Assembly (NCBI GenBank): GCA_018873225.1 | Contig: JAEILZ010000005.1 | Coordinates: 3,410,001 to 3,474,000, forward strand | DNA length: 64,000 nucleotides | Direction of reading: 5' to 3' | DNA from: [Phialemoniopsis] sp. UDSM-2020 | Lineage: Eukaryota; Ascomycota; Sordariomycetes; Thyridiales; Thyridiaceae | In this document: positions 10,947-20,722 of the stretch, piece after piece | Layout: each line of letters starts with the position of its first letter | How positions within the stretch are numbered: position 1 is the first letter of the stretch | Made by a program: the position numbers and the translations under genes | Notes under the pieces: generated by a model | Seen by the model: only the letters and a program-made list of their open reading frames with translations | The model's database searches: none | What the model was told of the DNA's origin: nothing

Positions 10947-12347
10947 TTACTTGAGCAAAATATCGTACCCGTCCCGCGTGATGCGCACCTCGCCCTCGTC
11001 GAAGCCGTACTTGCGCCGCACCAGCTCAAAGATGATCAAGCCCGCGCTCGTGCTCGGCACCTGCCGGATCGTGTTCCACCAGAAACCACGCCACAGCCAC
11101 CGCGACACCCCGTGGCCCTCGGCGGCCGCCTGCGTCTTGCACTGATGCCACGTCTCTTGATACGCGTGGTAGTATGCCCGGAGCATGCGCCAGCGCCGCC
11201 GCGGCTTAGCCGGGCTACTCTCGGTAGGCGTCTTGTTTTGTCGCTCCACCGCCGTTGCTCTAAGCTTGCGCGCCTTCTCGTCTAAGTCTTCCAGGTGGTC
11301 CCAGTGCTCTACTTGTATGTGCGTGAGTGGATGTAGCAGCACCTGCTGCGTGACCGACGCGCTGACACCAGCCAGCAGCAGGAACGCCGGTTCGATAGCA
11401 TAGTGTGGGCGGATGATCAGCGGTGCGCTCTCAGGGTCCGCACCCTCAGTCCGTCGGCGGTGGTTGTGTGTCGGCCTCTTGCGCGCCAGGATATCGACGA
11501 GATCCTCATTCAACCCGCCGTAGTACCACCGCACAAACTTGTAGTACCCCTGCGCCTTGACGTACTCGAACGTGCTGAAGAAGATGGCGTTGCCAAAGCT
11601 GTCCTTCATCCACGACAGGCCCCAGCCCGCAAAAATGCCCCGCGCGCCAATCTCGCGCAGCTTGGCCGTGCTGAACGCCCAGATGCTCTGCACGGGCTTG
11701 CCCGCGCCGCCTCCCGTCTCGGCCGTGAAGAGCTGCCGGTGGTCGTACCGCGCCTGGATCGCGTCCAGCGGCGCCGCCACCAGGCTCTGGATGCTGCCGG
11801 CCAGGAACCCGGCTGCGAAGGTTTGCGTGGGCTCCGGCGGCGGGTACACGCGCCGGCTCGCCTTGCCGCTCTCCTCGTGCAGGCGGCCCAGGATCTGCAG
11901 GTAGCTCGTGTAGAGCACGGCTCCGACGCCGACGTTGGCCAGCAGCGGCGGGAGGACCTGGTCCGGCACGACGCGCCACCCGTGGTGCTTGATCGCGCTC
12001 GTCAGCACGCCGGGCGTCGTGGCGCGCGCCCACAGCTGGAGCCGCCGGCCCCAGGACAGGTCGCCCGCCTGCGCGGCGGCCGCGGTCTGCGCCTGCTGGA
12101 CGGAGCGGGCGTAGGCGAGGTAGTCGACGCGGGTGCGGAAGAAGGCCTTGACGGGGGCGCGGAAGTAGAAGGCGACGGCCTGGGCGGTGAAGGCGCGCAC
12201 GCCGGCGGCCGTGGCGGCGGTCGCGGCGTTGGAGCGCGGGTTCTTGTCCGGGATGGCCACCTCTGTGCCGGGCGGCAGGACGGGCAGGATGCCCTCGCCG
12301 GGGAAGGGGAGGAGGCCGTCCGCCCCGCCGTCGTTGCGCCGCGTCAT
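10947..12347 (-). CDS. Mitochondrial carrier family protein, long form
   Basis: A single exon of 466 aa from MTRRNDGGADG; the frame stays open upstream to 12593, so the start is not certain. The carrier fold shows in the amphipathic signature PLDAIQARYD within FLAGSIQSLVAAPLDAIQAR, preceded and followed by paired helices (GIFAGWGLSWMKDSFGNAIF), and in a weaker copy HPLTHIQVEHWD near residue 350. Usual carriers are about 300 aa; this one adds roughly 100 residues at the N-terminus and a basic linker, and its third signature is degenerate. It belongs to a divergent fungal branch whose substrate I cannot assign. Location in the mitochondrial inner membrane is inferred from the family. Confidence 0.83.
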   Translation of the reverse strand: MTRRNDGGADGLLPFPGEGILPVLPPGTEVAIPDKNPRSNAATAATAAGVRAFTAQAVAFYFRAPVKAFFRTRVDYLAYARSVQQAQTAAAAQAGDLSWGRRLQLWARATTPGVLTSAIKHHGWRVVPDQVLPPLLANVGVGAVLYTSYLQILGRLHEESGKASRRVYPPPEPTQTFAAGFLAGSIQSLVAAPLDAIQARYDHRQLFTAETGGGAGKPVQSIWAFSTAKLREIGARGIFAGWGLSWMKDSFGNAIFFSTFEYVKAQGYYKFVRWYYGGLNEDLVDILARKRPTHNHRRRTEGADPESAPLIIRPHYAIEPAFLLLAGVSASVTQQVLLHPLTHIQVEHWDHLEDLDEKARKLRATAVERQNKTPTESSPAKPRRRWRMLRAYYHAYQETWHQCKTQAAAEGHGVSRWLWRGFWWNTIRQVPSTSAGLIIFELVRRKYGFDEGEVRITRDGYDILLK

Positions 12348-13711
12348 TGCTTGCTGCAGGGGCGCATCATCTTCCTGCAGCGGATGGGTTGATGGTAGTA
12401 TTACCGGCTTGTGATCAATGTGTGTGGCTCTGCTTGCTGACGATTTGCGTAAAATTGATTGCTCGGTTGGAACCGGTTGGAGCTGGGCGGTCCAGCAATT
12501 TCGAGATTGCATCACAGGGTGGGCCCGCCACCTGATGCCACCTGGTGCCAGCCACTCCATCAACATCCATGGATCACCATGTGTCATTTCCATCCTCAGG
12601 AGCGCGCTGTCGAGCAGTAACCAAGACTCCAGTCATGCAGTAATCGGCCCGTTCCATTGATCATAGCATACTCGTGTTCTCTGTTTATTCTTCCTGTCTC
12701 AGCGAGCTTTGACTGTATGCAATAGTGCCCGGCCCGTCCTGGCGGAGTCGATCGGCGAACAGCTTGATCGCTCAGCAATCGCGCAGCGCAATCATCACCT
12801 AGCCCCTCTAAGAGACATTCGGCTATAATATTATGGCAGAAGGTATACCGATGTCATGGCTGCGATGAAACATGCTTGGAACACTGAAAGCAAAGTATGC
12901 GTTCGTCCTTGACGCTTTTCAGCCACTGCTTCCTGTGAGGGCCAGTCCTCCAGTGATGGGAATCCTAGATAGATGTCAAAGATAGGCTCACAGCAACTCA
13001 CTCTTGGAATTGTCAAGATCTTCTTGTGATAAAGATAGATACCATTGCGCTCCATGGAGCCGCATGGACCTGCCGATCGGCCTCAGCCCTGTGGCTATTC
13101 TCCTCTGCAGGCCCCTCATGCCTGTGGTGTAATTGCCCGAAACTGCAATATCGAGATCAAAATCCGGGGAACCCAGATCGCTCATTGATCGAATTCGGAT
13201 TTGAGCCTATCATGAAGCTGCATTCAAAGATTGTCTCCATGATGACCAGCCCTGTGGGGAAGGCGCGCCATCCATCCTATTTGAATGCGGCTAATTTCAA
13301 CATGGAGAAGCGGCTGTACCGAAGTTGGATACTGATTGTTTGGCTTGAACATGTAAATATAGAGAATATAGTCAAACTCTGCAATCGAAAAGCGGGCTTG
13401 CTGACAGCGGAAGGATCATGAGACTCATCATTCGTATCAATCACGGCCAATCAGGGCTTTCCAGCCATGCCAACAGAGATCAGCAACTTGTGGATGCAGC
13501 GCGTAGGGGCAATCTAACAACCGCACAACGAAGTAGACACTGTGGTCGTGTCTGCAGTTTATTCAACAACATAATCATGCTCAGACTGCCGCGATGTCTA
13601 TAAAAGGACAGCCAGAAGGCACTTCTTCAGTTTAGATGAACCATCAACAATAATCTCAGAAAGTTCTTCCAGACTCCAAACTCTCTATCAATTTCTCAAG
13701 CAAACTTCATC
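12348..13711. other. Intergenic region between divergent genes
   Basis: About 1.36 kb between the carrier (-) and the small secreted protein (+). It is AT-richer than its neighbours. No gene is supported. A TATA box lies at its right end. Confidence 0.55.
13599..13606 (+). promoter_or_regulatory. TATA box of the 13.7-kb secreted Cys protein
   Basis: TATAAAAG lies 113 nt before the ATG and is followed by a CAA/TCA-rich leader. It is a near-consensus core promoter element. Confidence 0.6.
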
Positions 13712-14110
13712 ATGCGTGTCAACAGCATCATCGTCCCCTTCGTCCTCGCCCTGGCCGTCGGCACAGACGCCGCGAAGGTCAGCCTCACAGGTTTCAGTGA
13801 GGTGGGCTGCAAGGGGAATCACGCCGATGCCAGCGAGAACGTCAATGCTAACCCGGGCCAGCACCACAACGAGTGCAAGAACATCAACTCGGGCGCCAAG
13901 AGCATTAAGTTCAAGTCTATTCCCAGTGGCTGCACCGGTATGTCTTTCTTCCGATTCCTCGTGCTGTCCGGTCCGGCCTTGCTAACCCAAGGTTTTCTTG
14001 CAGCTACCATCTACTCTGACGGCTGCAACAAGGACAAGAAGGCTCTGCATGTTGGCAAATGTGTTGGCCTCGGTGGCAAGGTGATCAAGGGTATCAGCAT
14101 TGACTGCTAA
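13712..14110 (+). CDS. Small secreted cysteine-containing protein (effector-like)
   Basis: Two exons (13712-13937, 14004-14110) encode 110 aa. The leader MRVNSIIVPFVLALAVGTDA is a clear signal peptide. The mature part of about 90 aa has six Cys (EVGCKGN, HNECKN, SGCTAT, SDGCNK, VGKCVG, ending IDC), an even number suited to three disulfides, and is rich in Lys, Gly and Asn. Size, leader and Cys content are those of small secreted proteins of plant- or insect-associated fungi, but no known effector family is recognised. The strong TATA box upstream suggests inducible or high expression. Confidence 0.85.
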   Translation: MRVNSIIVPFVLALAVGTDAAKVSLTGFSEVGCKGNHADASENVNANPGQHHNECKNINSGAKSIKFKSIPSGCTGMSFFRFLVLSGPALLTQGFLAATIYSDGCNKDKKALHVGKCVGLGGKVIKGISIDC

Positions 14111-15172
14111 GTATTGCAAGTGGGCAGACAGTGAAGATAAGGTCTCTATCAATCAATTCATCGATAAATTTGTTGTCCTGGTCATCATTAGAGATGCCTT
14201 TCTCTTCGGGGAATCCGCTGATCTCCTAGTCTTTGAAGATCTGATTGTGCATAGTCAATGATGAACAGCCATCTACCCTATGCCTTATTCACTTATCAGC
14301 ACTATTGGTGGCTCTTTATCGCGAATGTGACATAGAGGCGTTCTATTTAGAATCAATAGCAAAGGTACTTTCAACTTCTGTTTTGCGACATAGAATTTCA
14401 AGCTGATTAGGCTGATGGATTGCAAAGTGGCCGGGCCATATAATATACTGCACTCCCGGCGAGTTTCAGCCCTCGTGATTAGTCACAACGGCGATCTGCT
14501 TACAGATGCAATAACGGATAAGCGAGACGAGATGAGAGGAGACACAACAATCCATGACCTGGATATCGTTTGAAAGCAAAAGATCGTCCCAATCGTAGTC
14601 CTAATCTTCGTGCAGTACATAGGTTGGTTGCTTTTGTCTTTTCAGCCGCGCTGGCAATAGCTGCACGCCAAGTCATAGAGTTTCGAAACTCCTTATCCCG
14701 GTTCTATAGGTAATTAATCATAAGCTTGGGTGGAGACAGACTTAGAGGTCATGCCGTTTATCTCCTGTATCGTTTGCTAACTAGTTGCCTTTCAGACTTT
14801 CGGACTATCGTTCCAGCGCTCAACCTTCAAGCTTGCAAGGAACCTTCTACAATTTTGGCGCTTGTGCTTGAGAACTTGGTGAGTGCTAAGTGAGCGAGGA
14901 GTCAGACCTTCAAGACTACCTGCTTCACCACACTTTCGGTGGTGCCACCGAGATCGCATCTCTTTCTCTTTTTATGTTCAATCCAGAAGAAGCTGGGCTG
15001 TACGGTATCAACGCAGCACATTGCCATGGCTATTCTTGCGTCTCGGATGCATCATCGGTTCTTTCCCCCCGTTATACAACTGGACCTAGACACGGTCCTC
15101 AATGACTTGGATCCTTCCAGTGTGGACTGGGTGAATAACAGTGATCCATTCGGCCTCTATGCCTGAAGTGGC
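14111..15172. other. AT-rich intergenic region
   Basis: About 1.06 kb. ORFs of 60-75 codons between 14883 and 15166 stop just before the next gene and could be leader ORFs of its mRNA. Without splice evidence I do not annotate them as coding. Confidence 0.5.
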
Positions 15173-17578
15173 ATGGCTCCTCCGACTGTGATGTCTCCTG
15201 CGGCCGTCCGTCAGGATGCGAGCGAAAAGTCAGGCCGAGTTCTCGCAAATTATCACCTTCTCAACGATATTCTCAGGCGCCACGAAGCCAAAATCCAGAA
15301 GCGGTGGGAAAAGAAGACGCGAGGGCAGCGACTGAAAGTTCTTCTTAGCTGCTGGCCCGACATGCCGACCCAGCACCGCCCTGACTTCGCCATCGTCCGG
15401 AAGTATGGCCGCAGAATAAATCAGATACGCCCTCAGGAGCGCGACGCATTCATATGGCCATACATCAATCAGGAAGACCTCACCAAGCCGAGATCATTTC
15501 CTCTCTTGCTCAACGCTCGTGGCCGGAATCACCCGACAGATTTTGCTGCTGCTGACAATGATGCCATGCACCTAGGCAAAGTCAGCACCGCCGTGGCTGG
15601 CATCTTCCTGAACAAGCATATCATGATGTTGAGCGGTGTGACGCGGGACGAAGAGTACGGGAGGCTTCTAGCGTGGGATGACCACGTGGACGCGTTCCGC
15701 TGGATGACCACCCGGAAGCAATTTCTTCCTGGCGAAGGTCTCCTTATATTAGAGGCTCAAGACCGTCTTCTTGAGTTTCTCGTGGAGTGTTGCAAACAAG
15801 TCCTCCACGACATACCAGGAGCAGAGCTCAATGATCCAGTCCATCCCGTCGAAGATAAGCCGTCAAGTCGAAGCCCTGCCAACGACACTGGGATAAGCTC
15901 CCTAGTTGTGATGGCGGAAGAAGCTCCCTATCGACCGCCCTCCGATATTGACCTCGCCCGCATCGAGTGCCTTCTTGCGGCAAGAGCTGCGTTTGCTGAG
16001 GACCATATTTGGGCACTGCGGGAAGATCCGAACTATTTCGCCGAATGCTTATTCGATTTGAGGGAGCATCAGTTGGAGATGCTCAAGGACACCCACGGCG
16101 CGGTTCATCCGACCCTAAAGCCGCCCCAAGAAAACGTGCTCTGGTTACGATGTGTCGGTAGGCTCTTAAAGGAAGCATACTTTCTACTGGAAATGTTTTC
16201 AATGCTACAAAGGCAAGCCGAGGAGCTCCGACTTCTGCGGGAGAAGCTAGCCACCGAGATATCCCCAGCAAAAGATCTGCCCAGAGTTTACGAGAGGTCT
16301 CTGCTCCAATTCCGTCAATTCCTCAACCAGGTAGCCAAGGTCCCCATGGCCAATCTGAAGTCGGATGTCAAAGCCTCACCAGCTTTCAGGGCCTACTATG
16401 TTCGACCTGCTCCGGAAGTTACACCTCCGTCAATGATTGGGGTGAAACTCAAGGATGGCGCGAAGCTTACCAAGACTGAAACTCAACTACTTTGGCTACT
16501 ACAGACCTTGGGGGAAGACAGCCACGACCTCTTCCTATGCCGTCTGCCCCTGATCGTTGATGAGCTCGATCGGTTGCTCGATGCGGACCGGGAGACCCGA
16601 CAGATGGTATCTCCACACGTTGCCATGCTGATCGGTGATTTGTCAATTTTGGGAGAGTGTCTTCGCCAAATTGACACCTACTTTCCCTGGGCCAATGGTT
16701 TCGAAGTCAAGCTGATTGATTTGGAAGATGATATCAGGCAGGAATATCTCGTTTCTACCGAACGGTTCTCACATATCATCGCAGCTTTCCGTGGCCCTGC
16801 CAATGCACCCCTCGGACCACTTGCGAATCTATCAGACAAGAAGTTTGACTATCCAATAGGCAAGAATCGCAACAAACAGAATGTCGGCAAGCTTCGGGCT
16901 GCTGAGGCCTGCCTAGATGAGCTCTGGGCCACGGCAGATCTTATTCTGTACTTAAGTGCGGGCAACCTCGAAGGAACGGCTCTCCAACGACTCCTGACCC
17001 AGCCGCGCCCCCTGTACCGCACCCCAGCCTGGATTGAGCCGCTCAAGGCGAAGGAGGCGGAAGCGAAGATAGATTCCATCACGGGAGCCGATCCCCTTGC
17101 CAAACCTCTGTCGGCGCTCTCCCTTGACTTGCAACCTGCCTCCGCCCGCAGCGAGGCGCTAGCATCAGCCCGGAAGGACAAGGTCAAAACTCGCGGCAAG
17201 CCTACCAATCCGGAACAGCCAGATCCAGCAGAAGACACCACCGATGTCCAGTCTGTCTTCAAGGTAGACGCCCGCGCGCTCAAGGTCTTCCGCATCCTGT
17301 TCTTCAACCCGGCCGTGCACACGATGCCTGGAGTAGTGGCATGGAACGACTTCCTGCACGCTATGGCGTCGTTGGGGTTTAGCGCCCAGAAGCTCTACGG
17401 TTCAGTCTGGCACTTCCAGCCAACGAGGCTCGACGTTGACGTGGAGCGGAGCATCCAGTTCCACGAGCCGCATCCGAGCGGCAAGATCCGGTTTCTGGTG
17501 GCTCGGCGGTACGGTCGGAGGTTGAATCGGGCGTATGGCTGGGTCGGCGATATGTTTGTCGCGGAACAAAAGGCTTAG
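15173..17578 (+). CDS. Large fungal protein with HicA-like C-terminal domain
   Basis: An intronless 801-aa reading frame. Residues 1-650 are mostly helical (for example NYHLLNDILRRHEAKIQKRW near the start and LEMFSMLQRQAEELRLLREK near residue 345), with no known catalytic motif. A low-complexity linker follows (about 640-700). The last 100 residues read VFRILFFNPAVHTMPGVV, WNDFLHAMASLGFSAQKLYG, SVWHFQP, SIQFHEPHPSGKIRF and RRYGRRLNRAYGW. This pattern (DFxxAMxxLGF, GSxWxF, IxFHxPHP, xRRL) resembles the dsRBD-like fold of bacterial HicA proteins. Related fungal proteins are annotated only as 'ipa protein' or hypothetical. The fold assignment is inference from the motif pattern, and RNA binding or cleavage is unproven. 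No partner antitoxin is seen. Confidence 0.75.
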   Translation: MAPPTVMSPAAVRQDASEKSGRVLANYHLLNDILRRHEAKIQKRWEKKTRGQRLKVLLSCWPDMPTQHRPDFAIVRKYGRRINQIRPQERDAFIWPYINQEDLTKPRSFPLLLNARGRNHPTDFAAADNDAMHLGKVSTAVAGIFLNKHIMMLSGVTRDEEYGRLLAWDDHVDAFRWMTTRKQFLPGEGLLILEAQDRLLEFLVECCKQVLHDIPGAELNDPVHPVEDKPSSRSPANDTGISSLVVMAEEAPYRPPSDIDLARIECLLAARAAFAEDHIWALREDPNYFAECLFDLREHQLEMLKDTHGAVHPTLKPPQENVLWLRCVGRLLKEAYFLLEMFSMLQRQAEELRLLREKLATEISPAKDLPRVYERSLLQFRQFLNQVAKVPMANLKSDVKASPAFRAYYVRPAPEVTPPSMIGVKLKDGAKLTKTETQLLWLLQTLGEDSHDLFLCRLPLIVDELDRLLDADRETRQMVSPHVAMLIGDLSILGECLRQIDTYFPWANGFEVKLIDLEDDIRQEYLVSTERFSHIIAAFRGPANAPLGPLANLSDKKFDYPIGKNRNKQNVGKLRAAEACLDELWATADLILYLSAGNLEGTALQRLLTQPRPLYRTPAWIEPLKAKEAEAKIDSITGADPLAKPLSALSLDLQPASARSEALASARKDKVKTRGKPTNPEQPDPAEDTTDVQSVFKVDARALKVFRILFFNPAVHTMPGVVAWNDFLHAMASLGFSAQKLYGSVWHFQPTRLDVDVERSIQFHEPHPSGKIRFLVARRYGRRLNRAYGWVGDMFVAEQKA

Positions 17579-17922
17579 AGGAGGACCCGTCTGTCTTGTA
17601 CTTTGTTCGTTAGGCATCATTAACGCGGCATATGGATGAAGCTCATTGGAAAGGGGTTAGATGGAAAGCATGGAATTAACAGGAAGCGGGAAAACACTTG
17701 TAGGTGACAAACTTCGCTATTCTAGTCCTCGCCAGCCTGACGAACCGCCATCTACATCTCCAAAACGATCAACAAATGCGACAGATCACTTGCAGGCCCA
17801 AAAGCACAGCTATGAAGAGGAGCCATGGCTGCAATCGGTTAGCAATACGTTAGTATATGCTACGTGTAGTTCATTCCCACAACAGAGAATGGTCAACTTG
17901 CTTTCATAGAGCAGGCGGACTA
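17579..17922. other. Intergenic region between convergent genes
   Basis: Shared 3' flank of about 340 nt. Nothing is recognised. Confidence 0.5.
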
Positions 17923-18447
17923 CTAGGGTTCTGTTTGGATTAGTCTAGGGCCTTTCAAGTAGTACATGTACGACATGAGTGCTGCAAATTCACAGTCTCT
18001 TACCCCTGTGTCTGGGTTGTACCGAGCGGCTTGGGCTATTGTCATTGGTATCTGCATGGCCAGGCTGCGAGGAAGACCGATGTCATAGATCTGATACTCC
18101 TGGGCTTTGAGGTCAAGAAGATTGCGTATCGTGGCACCGTTCCAGAATACGTTCGAGAGATCATATTCCTTCCAGTCCCAGAAGTCAAGATGCTGGAGGA
18201 CCTTTCGAAGCCATTGACGTACATCTGCCGTCGATGCGTCGATTGATGGCATGGATTCTGCGAGCTGGTGAAGTGGCAAGGGCGCGGAGGACGGTGACCG
18301 GCTCTTCGGGATGGTATTCTCGGATTTAGCCCTGTGAGGCAATGTCTTCGCCTGACTCCGTTGCTCTATCGTAGCTGCTGCCATCTTCAGTGCTACCGGC
18401 TTGGTAATCAACCCGAATGCTTCGTAGTTCCTGATATCGGTAGACAT
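17923..18447 (-). CDS. SAM-like domain protein, paralogue A
   Basis: A reading frame of 174 aa beginning MSTDIRNYEAFG. The N-terminal 60 residues are basic and Ser/Pro-rich. The core (about 60-150) reads PLHQLAESMP, VRQWLRKVLQHLDFW, NGATIRNLLDL and GLPRSLAMQIPMTIAQAARY. This helical plan (W/L-rich helix, NGxxIxNL turn, IPxxLAxQ helix) is that of a sterile-alpha-motif-like bundle. About half the positions match the gene at 19.1-19.5 kb. A GTAAGA donor at codon GG of PDTG could start a short intron ending CAG near 17929, which would change the last 25 residues. SAM domains usually bind proteins or RNA; the partner here is unknown. Confidence 0.65.
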   Translation of the reverse strand: MSTDIRNYEAFGLITKPVALKMAAATIEQRSQAKTLPHRAKSENTIPKSRSPSSAPLPLHQLAESMPSIDASTADVRQWLRKVLQHLDFWDWKEYDLSNVFWNGATIRNLLDLKAQEYQIYDIGLPRSLAMQIPMTIAQAARYNPDTGVRDCEFAALMSYMYYLKGPRLIQTEP

Positions 18448-19067
18448 GTGTCGCTTTCGAGGGTAGGTTTTTCGAAGTTGCGATTCGAAAGGCTAGCGGA
18501 AGCGATTAACAAGAACTCGAGGAGTCAGGAACCAAGTTGGGCACAAGAGGAAAGTTATATCCCACGACTAATCATAATACCACGTATTCCATCCGATGGG
18601 GATGACCGTAATCTGAGGGCTTTCATCCATTGCTCGGTGTTTTGAGCAAGCTACCACGGTGAGCCTAAACCTTCTGTCCCAGGAACTCGCGATATGTATA
18701 TAGTACAGCTCTGCAATCATCGCACCATGAGCGTATATCTTACTTGCTCTTTCTGCTCTAGCCATCATTACCAGCGCCAGGTAACCACTCGGGATATGCA
18801 AAATGGTCTCAAGTTCTCCCAGTGATGGCGTAGGCCGAAACAACTTGGGTGTACCAACCCTGACCATCCGTGGACATCGAGTGAGCGGTTGCTTTCACCG
18901 CCTTGCAAGGTGAGTCAACAGGCCGACGTATGCAATCATTATTGCTAACCCTACTGTGAACGTCACAAAATTCGACTAGATTGTGATTTAGCACTTGGAT
19001 GATATGCGTTCCTTGGTGAGTCACACCTACCCTGATAGCTTTGCGTGCCTGAACAATGCCAAGTCAG
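18448..19067. other. Spacer between the two SAM-like paralogues, with a possible third relic
   Basis: A stretch of about 620 nt with several stops. On the minus strand around 18820-18740 it can be read as ETILHIPSGYLALVMM followed by ARAERASK and a GTAAGA donor. This resembles the last SAM-like helix of the neighbours (ILQLDIP ... AERSYK then a donor). The rest of the domain is not found, so a decayed copy is possible but unproven. Confidence 0.3.
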
Positions 19068-19511
19068 TCACGTTTGAGGACACAACTCCGTAGTTGAAAA
19101 GAAAGCAAGCCAGTGACAAGAGAAAGGGCCTACCTTGTAAGACCGCTCAGCTTCATATATAGTCGCTATGACCTGTTTCGCGAGGCGGAACGGGATATCG
19201 AGTTGCAAGATCTGCTCCTGCTGGTCTTTGTGCTGGTGAAGGTTGTGGATAGCCGCGCCGTTCAGCACCACGTCGTCTAGGCTTAGCTCTCGCCAGCAGT
19301 CGTGGTGTTGCAGGACTTTTCGTAGCCACGCGCGAACGGCGACGGTCGGGGCGTTCGGATCGGGCATGGCCCTCACGAGCTGGGAGAGGGACGGCGGCCG
19401 GGTCGGTCGTGCGACGGTCGTGTCTATTCTCGCCATGAAGAATATCTCCTGCTGGCGTTTGGACTCGCTGGAGATGTCTAAGGAAAGTAGGGAATGTGTT
19501 TGTGAGAGCAA
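19068..19511 (-). CDS. SAM-like domain protein, paralogue B (3' end unresolved)
   Basis: The first exon runs from 19511 (or the inner Met at 19436, MARIDTTVARP) to a GTAGGC donor at 19133. The core reads LSQLVRAMPDPNAPTVAVRA, WLRKVLQHHDCW, LDDVVLNGAAIHNLHQHKD and ILQLDIPFRLAKQVIATIYE, collinear with paralogue A. If the donor is unused the frame ends at 19068. If it is used, the first in-frame exon begins at 19048 and continues without similarity to gene A. The two paralogues lie in the same direction, 0.6 kb apart, as expected for a local duplication. No signal peptide or TM. Function unknown. Confidence 0.6.
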   Translation of the reverse strand: MLSQTHSLLSLDISSESKRQQEIFFMARIDTTVARPTRPPSLSQLVRAMPDPNAPTVAVRAWLRKVLQHHDCWRELSLDDVVLNGAAIHNLHQHKDQQEQILQLDIPFRLAKQVIATIYEAERSYKVGPFSCHWLAFFSTTELCPQT

Positions 19512-20722
19512 GCCCAGCCCTTGATAGGGCTCAAAGGATATCTGGCGACGTCGTGCGGCGCAGACATGTTGATCCGGTCTCCACTCGCAACACGCGATTG
19601 GGCAGGTAGGGCGAAGATACGGTGTCCAAACGGCTCGTCGGCACTTTGGTTGGGTGTTTATTGAACTTCAGCCACGCTCAGCCTCATCAGAGCCATGCAT
19701 TGCGAGTCTTCTGTCGTTCTGCGCATGTTCATATCTGGATTTCCATATCATCACAAACACGATAGGTTGTTTCGTCAATGTTAGAGGGTGGGTCGTGGGC
19801 GGGATCGCTTCTGGGAGCCAGCACTGAGGTAGGATCCACGCATGCATGATAAGTCTTATCTACACGGCCAGGTCGCAGACGCATCTCCAGATCTGGGACC
19901 TAATCCATAGACAGATCTTAATTTCCATGTTTAACAAATCATTCACAGCCCTAGGTCCACCATTTAGTCCAGATAATTGGAGGTGTTGCTGATGGAGGGA
20001 AACCTTGGAACACTTGTAGTCCAGTGTGTTCTAGTGCTTTATGGACTGGAGCGCTAGCACAGGTGGCAGTGCTCTGGGGGCGGGTCTTCTTTAGCGCGGA
20101 GTGAGCTTTCAGCGCCCCCACCAGGCGTCAAGCCACCAAATTACAGGGAGATTTTAAGCGAAGCAAACGGTCCTAGAGCATTGTCTCGATGAGATTTATG
20201 AATCCCCTCACCATCGAAAATATTCTGTTTTATTCCAATGTAGAAACCCCTCTCCGTCTTTAGTAGTCGTTCCATTTCTTGGGTTTCTTGAAAGTAGCTA
20301 CTGTCAGATTCTCTCCGCAATAATTAGAAGTTTGTAGCTTCCAAGGTTGTCTGATGACGGCGAACGTCTGATTGGAGTGACGTCTCGGCGAGTGAGTCAC
20401 CCCGCATCCTCATTGGCTGGCGTTTGCTTGGCCGCAAATCCGCATACACGCGATCTGGGGAAAGTCGAACAGGCACCAGCCCAGCCCTGAAGCAAGAGTG
20501 AGGTTCTGATCTCGATAAATCGAGCTTGGCTTTTCCTTTTACCTCTTTCACACCTTTTGACTCATTGGCCGAGTGTATTCCTCTCAGGCAACCCCTCTCT
20601 GGACCCCTCCTCACGTCACACCGTCGTGTTGCTCAAGCAGTATTAAAGACCAGCAAACACCACCTCTACACCCACAGTCTGATCTTATTTTTTTTCCTTC
20701 TCATCACATCACAATATTCAAT
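19512..20722. other. Intergenic region and leader of the DUF2828 gene
   Basis: About 1.2 kb between divergent genes. The last 200 nt are pyrimidine-rich, in particular just before the ATG, and probably transcribed as leader; the frame of the next gene is open back to 20573 without an upstream ATG. No ncRNA is recognised. Confidence 0.5.

Noticed and set aside
12348..12593. N-terminal extension of the mitochondrial carrier to an upstream ATG at 12593
   Set aside because: The added residues show no carrier or targeting features. MTRRNDGGADG is the more likely start, though this is not proven.
14883..15166. Short frames before the HicA-like gene as an extra 5' exon
   Set aside because: No convincing splice junction joins them in frame to the main gene. 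They may be leader ORFs.
15173..17578. A complete toxin-antitoxin module
   Set aside because: Only a HicA-like fold is inferred. No HicB-like partner lies next to it, and the neighbours are SAM-like and unrelated.
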